Below are positions 10,726 to 12,531 of a stretch of 12,531 bases of DNA, in pieces. The notes beneath the pieces were generated by a model, which was not told the origin of the DNA, ran no database searches, and saw only the letters and a program-made list of their open reading frames with translations. Position numbers and translations under genes: made by a program. The stretch lies in assembly GCA_900299155.1 (NCBI GenBank), contig OMIS01000057.1, positions 1 through 12,531 on the forward strand, given 5' to 3'. Positions within the stretch are counted from its first letter, which is position 1; each line of letters begins with the position of its first letter. The DNA comes from a bacterium (GTDB lineage Bacteria; Patescibacteriota; Microgenomatia; UBA1400; PJMF01).

Positions 10726-11604
10726 ATGGTTACACGCAAACTTCTTGTTACCCATCATGCTCCAGATTTAGATGCTATTGGTGCGGTTTGGATGCTCAAA
10801 CGATTTGATGCTCAGCACTACGCCACCGCCAAAGTAGCATTTGTTAATCCTGGTGAATCTTTATCTGTGCCTGAAATAGAATCGCGTGGGATAGCACCAC
10901 ATGAAGTGACTCATGTTGATACTGGGCTGGGGGAGTTCGATCATCACCAGCCAGATCGAGGCAAAGAGCATATCAGCGCCACTTCTTTAACCTATGATTT
11001 CGTGTGTTCACTTCACCCTGAGTTGGAAGATGATGCAGCTCTGCACGAAATTAGCGCATTTACTACCGATATTGATCATTTTGGAGAAATACATTGGCCA
11101 GAAGCAGATAGCACCAGGTACTGTTTCATGCTTACGGATTTAATCAGAGGCAGTGAGTTTAGTGACAGACATGATGATGATGCACAACTCAATTTTGGTT
11201 TGCAATGTTTGGATTATGCCTACGCAGTTCTAACCCAACACTTTTCTGCCCAAGAAGAAATTCAACAGAGTGGCCAGCCATTTGAACTACCAGCAGGCGC
11301 ATGTTTAGCGATTGAAACAAGCAATGATGACACGATTAAACTTGCACAGAAAAAAGGCTATGTGTTGGTAGTTAAGAAGGATCCAAAATTAGGGCATATT
11401 CGCATAAAAGTTCGACCTGACACAGACCTCACTTTGGAAAAACTGCATGCTGCAATTATTGCAAAAGACACGACTGGAACATGGTATTACCACCCCAGCG
11501 GTAAAATGCTTATCAATGGTTCACAAAAACATCGTAACCAAACTCCTAGTCCGCTGAATCTTAAAGAGGTTGTCACTCTTATTCAATCTATCTATGGGAG
11601 GTAA
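10726..11604 (+). CDS. DHH-type phosphoesterase-like protein
   Basis: A 292-aa protein with the signature of the DHH phosphoesterase superfamily: THHAPDLDAIGA at 9-20 supplies the D-x-D pair (D14, D16), HVDTG at 63-67 a further acidic residue, and DHH itself is at 72-74 (GEFDHHQ), a typical set of Mn(II) ligands. A later acidic patch (TTDIDHFGEIHW near 108-119) may complete the metal site. The protein lacks a recognisable complete DHHA1 substrate domain, so assignment to oligoribonuclease, c-di-AMP phosphodiesterase or pyrophosphatase is not possible. Its start is leaderless. The last codons GGG-AGG-TAA act as the Shine-Dalgarno of the HIT gene, which starts one base later, so the two products are made together, perhaps in nucleotide turnover (inference). 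Confidence 0.8.
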   Translation: MVTRKLLVTHHAPDLDAIGAVWMLKRFDAQHYATAKVAFVNPGESLSVPEIESRGIAPHEVTHVDTGLGEFDHHQPDRGKEHISATSLTYDFVCSLHPELEDDAALHEISAFTTDIDHFGEIHWPEADSTRYCFMLTDLIRGSEFSDRHDDDAQLNFGLQCLDYAYAVLTQHFSAQEEIQQSGQPFELPAGACLAIETSNDDTIKLAQKKGYVLVVKKDPKLGHIRIKVRPDTDLTLEKLHAAIIAKDTTGTWYYHPSGKMLINGSQKHRNQTPSPLNLKEVVTLIQSIYGR

Positions 11605-11605
11605 C

Positions 11606-11956
11606 ATGGCTGATACATCAATATTTAGCAGAATTATTGATCGGGAAATACCTGCCACGATTCAGTACGAAGATGATGAGTTTATTGCTATAAACGATAT
11701 TAAACCATTAGCACCGATTCATGTGCTCTTAATTCCCAAAAAACCATATAAAACACTTGAAGAAGTGGAGCTGGCAGATGAAAAATTTCATGCACGCTAC
11801 TTACAGCTCGCTCGGGAGATTGCCCAGAAACTCGGAATCAGCGAGAACTACAAAATCATGATGAATGTAGGTGAGCAAGTGCAGCTTGTCCATCATGTTC
11901 ACATGCATATTTTAGGCGGTTGGGATCAGACAGCAGGTGCGGAAACACTCGCATAG
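11606..11956 (+). CDS. HIT-family nucleotide-binding protein
   Basis: A 116-aa protein of the histidine triad family, which hydrolyses or transfers nucleotides from phosphoramidate, adenylylated or dinucleotide substrates. The triad is H97-V-H99-M-H101-I-L, preceded by H96, and H101 should not be confused with the central catalytic His (H99). Upstream, CPF-like N-terminal sequence (SIFSRIIDREIPATIQYEDDEFIAI) and APIHVLLIPKKP (36-47) match HINT-type proteins, and MMNVGEQVQLVHHVHMHILGGW matches the core. The ATG at 11606 is chosen because GGGAGGT (11596-11602) is 3 nt upstream, within the last codons of the DHH gene, giving translational coupling. A longer start at 11570 would overlap that gene. 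Confidence 0.93.
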   Translation: MADTSIFSRIIDREIPATIQYEDDEFIAINDIKPLAPIHVLLIPKKPYKTLEEVELADEKFHARYLQLAREIAQKLGISENYKIMMNVGEQVQLVHHVHMHILGGWDQTAGAETLA

Positions 11957-11962
11957 TCCATT

Positions 11963-11991
11963 TTGCTATTCCTCTGAAAATAAGATATAAT
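11963..11991 (+). promoter_or_regulatory. Promoter of rpsU
   Basis: TTGCTA (11963-11968) and a perfect TATAAT (11986-11991) are 17 nt apart, in the gap after the HIT gene. The start of transcription near 11998 leaves a leader of about 23 nt that consists mostly of the Shine-Dalgarno. Confidence 0.75.
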
Positions 11992-12003
11992 TCAAGCTTC
12001 AGG

Positions 12004-12015
12004 AAAGGAGGTGAT
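12004..12015 (+). promoter_or_regulatory. Full-length Shine-Dalgarno of rpsU
   Basis: AAAGGAGGTGAT is complementary over 12 nt to the 3' end of bacterial 16S rRNA and stands 5 nt before the ATG at 12021. It is by far the strongest ribosome binding site in the window; the others match 4-7 nt or are absent. Confidence 0.9.
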
Positions 12016-12020
12016 AAGAC

Positions 12021-12272
12021 ATGCCAATAGTAATTAAGGCTCAAGGTAACGAAAGTTCCTTCGACGTCATCAAAAAATTCAAAAAAGCAGTTATGGCGAG
12101 TAACATCGTTCAGATCGCTAAAGATCGTGCTGTCTATCAGAAACCTTCTCAAGTTCGCGCAGTTAAGAAAATTGCAAAGAATCGTTTGCAAAAACGTGCT
12201 CGCAAACTGAAGAGAATGAAAAACATTTCTCCAGTTGTCCTGCAAAAGATTGCAGATCGCTTGAGTCAATAG
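12021..12272 (+). CDS. rpsU: Small ribosomal subunit protein bS21
   Basis: An 83-aa, strongly basic protein matching bS21, which sits at the 30S platform near the anti-Shine-Dalgarno end of 16S rRNA and helps initiation. Typical features are the N-terminal strand (MPIVIKAQGNESSFDVIKKF), the helix with FKKAVMASNIV, and the Arg/Lys-rich tail (NRLQKRARKLKRMKN). The tail and length are a little longer than the common 58-71 aa form. It stands alone with its own promoter and terminator. The perfect Shine-Dalgarno suggests translational feedback by the protein itself, as reported for other bacterial groups where bS21 affects access to the anti-Shine-Dalgarno; here that is inference. It ends in TAG. 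Confidence 0.93.
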   Translation: MPIVIKAQGNESSFDVIKKFKKAVMASNIVQIAKDRAVYQKPSQVRAVKKIAKNRLQKRARKLKRMKNISPVVLQKIADRLSQ

Positions 12273-12313
12273 TTTTTGTAGACGTGCACTGAAACGTGCT
12301 TATACATGAATTT

Positions 12314-12343
12314 AAAACCGCTCTCGTAAGAGAGCGGTTTTTT
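12314..12343. terminator. Terminator of rpsU, usable from both sides
   Basis: AAAACCGCTCTC (12314-12325) pairs perfectly with GAGAGCGGTTTT (12330-12341) around a GTAA loop, with six T at 12338-12343. On the opposite strand it is followed by TTTTAAATT and could also end the minus-strand gene that stops at 12359. Confidence 0.93.
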
Positions 12344-12358
12344 GTTGCTAAGTAGCAA

Positions 12359-12531
12359 TTATCTTACTAACCAGTAATCACCCCTATTTGTAATTACTTC
12401 AAAATCTGCAGCATCACGTTTTAAATCATGCACTAAATTATTGTTAATTATGATTTCAGTATTTTTATCGTTATTTGCAAGTAATCTAACCAAAGTTTGG
12501 TAGGCATTTGGATCAGTGCTTAGTGGATACA
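12359..12531 (-). CDS. Unidentified protein, C-terminal part only
   Basis: The window cuts into a minus-strand frame that stays open for 56 codons from the right edge to a TAA at 12359-12361. The visible end has a normal residue mix, including NAYQTLVRLLANNDKN near its start, TEIIINNNLVHDLK in the middle and NRGDYWLVR at the end. Codon use is AT-rich and plausible. It stops 15 nt from the shared terminator, which supports a real gene convergent with rpsU. I do not recognise the family. Confidence 0.6.
   Translation of the reverse strand, partial: YPLSTDPNAYQTLVRLLANNDKNTEIIINNNLVHDLKRDAADFEVITNRGDYWLVR

Noticed and set aside
11856..12269. 137-aa minus-strand frame over HIT and rpsU
   Set aside because: It is antisense to two clearly identified genes and crosses the rpsU promoter.
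1..12531. CRISPR array, rRNA or tRNA genes
   Set aside because: No regularly spaced repeats, no rRNA-like stretches and no tRNA cloverleaf were seen on either strand.

Overview
The window looks like a chromosomal segment of a small-genome bacterium, most likely Candidate Phyla Radiation (Patescibacteria); I cannot name the lineage. The signs are tightly packed housekeeping genes, an archaeal-type short PRPP synthetase, an over-long SecA with an atypical zinc tail, several small genes with promoters placed almost on the start codon, and stop codons that are only TAA or TAG in all 14 genes called. The placement is inference from protein character, not a phylogeny.

Layout. Positions 1-2050 are accessory. 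They hold an intact IS1-like DDE transposase (minus strand), a two-gene unit of a 70-aa protein and a retropepsin-like aspartic protease (plus, AT-rich), and a 61-aa basic Gly/Ala-rich protein (minus, ending back to back with the protease gene). A 14-nt sequence that forms the -35 region of the transposase promoter recurs before the 61-aa gene. Positions 2090-9782 are core genes: serS behind a T-box riboswitch, secA, prs, then proS behind a second T-box riboswitch. Positions 9783-12531 hold a one-helix Cys-rich small protein, a 420-nt mostly empty stretch with a terminator, a zinc-ribbon protein, a DHH-type phosphoesterase coupled to a HIT-family protein, bS21 (rpsU) with an exceptionally long Shine-Dalgarno, a terminator, and the 3' end of an unidentified minus-strand gene.

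The most interesting signal is the pair of T-box leaders. Each carries the UGGN bulge sequence that would pair with the expected discriminator base of its tRNA (UGGC with GCCA for Ser, UGGU with ACCA for Pro), followed by mutually exclusive antiterminator and terminator. Neither shows a recognisable canonical long Stem I. Both instead have a 6-bp hairpin with a 7-nt loop of form CU-codon-A(C/A), where the codon is AGC (Ser) in one and CCU (Pro) in the other. This suggests a compact T-box class with the specifier in an apical loop, combined with transcription attenuation.

A second theme is initiation. Seven genes have a -10 hexamer ending 5-8 nt before the ATG and no Shine-Dalgarno, so they are probably leaderless. 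serS, secA, proS, the HIT gene and rpsU have leaders or upstream cistrons with SD sequences.
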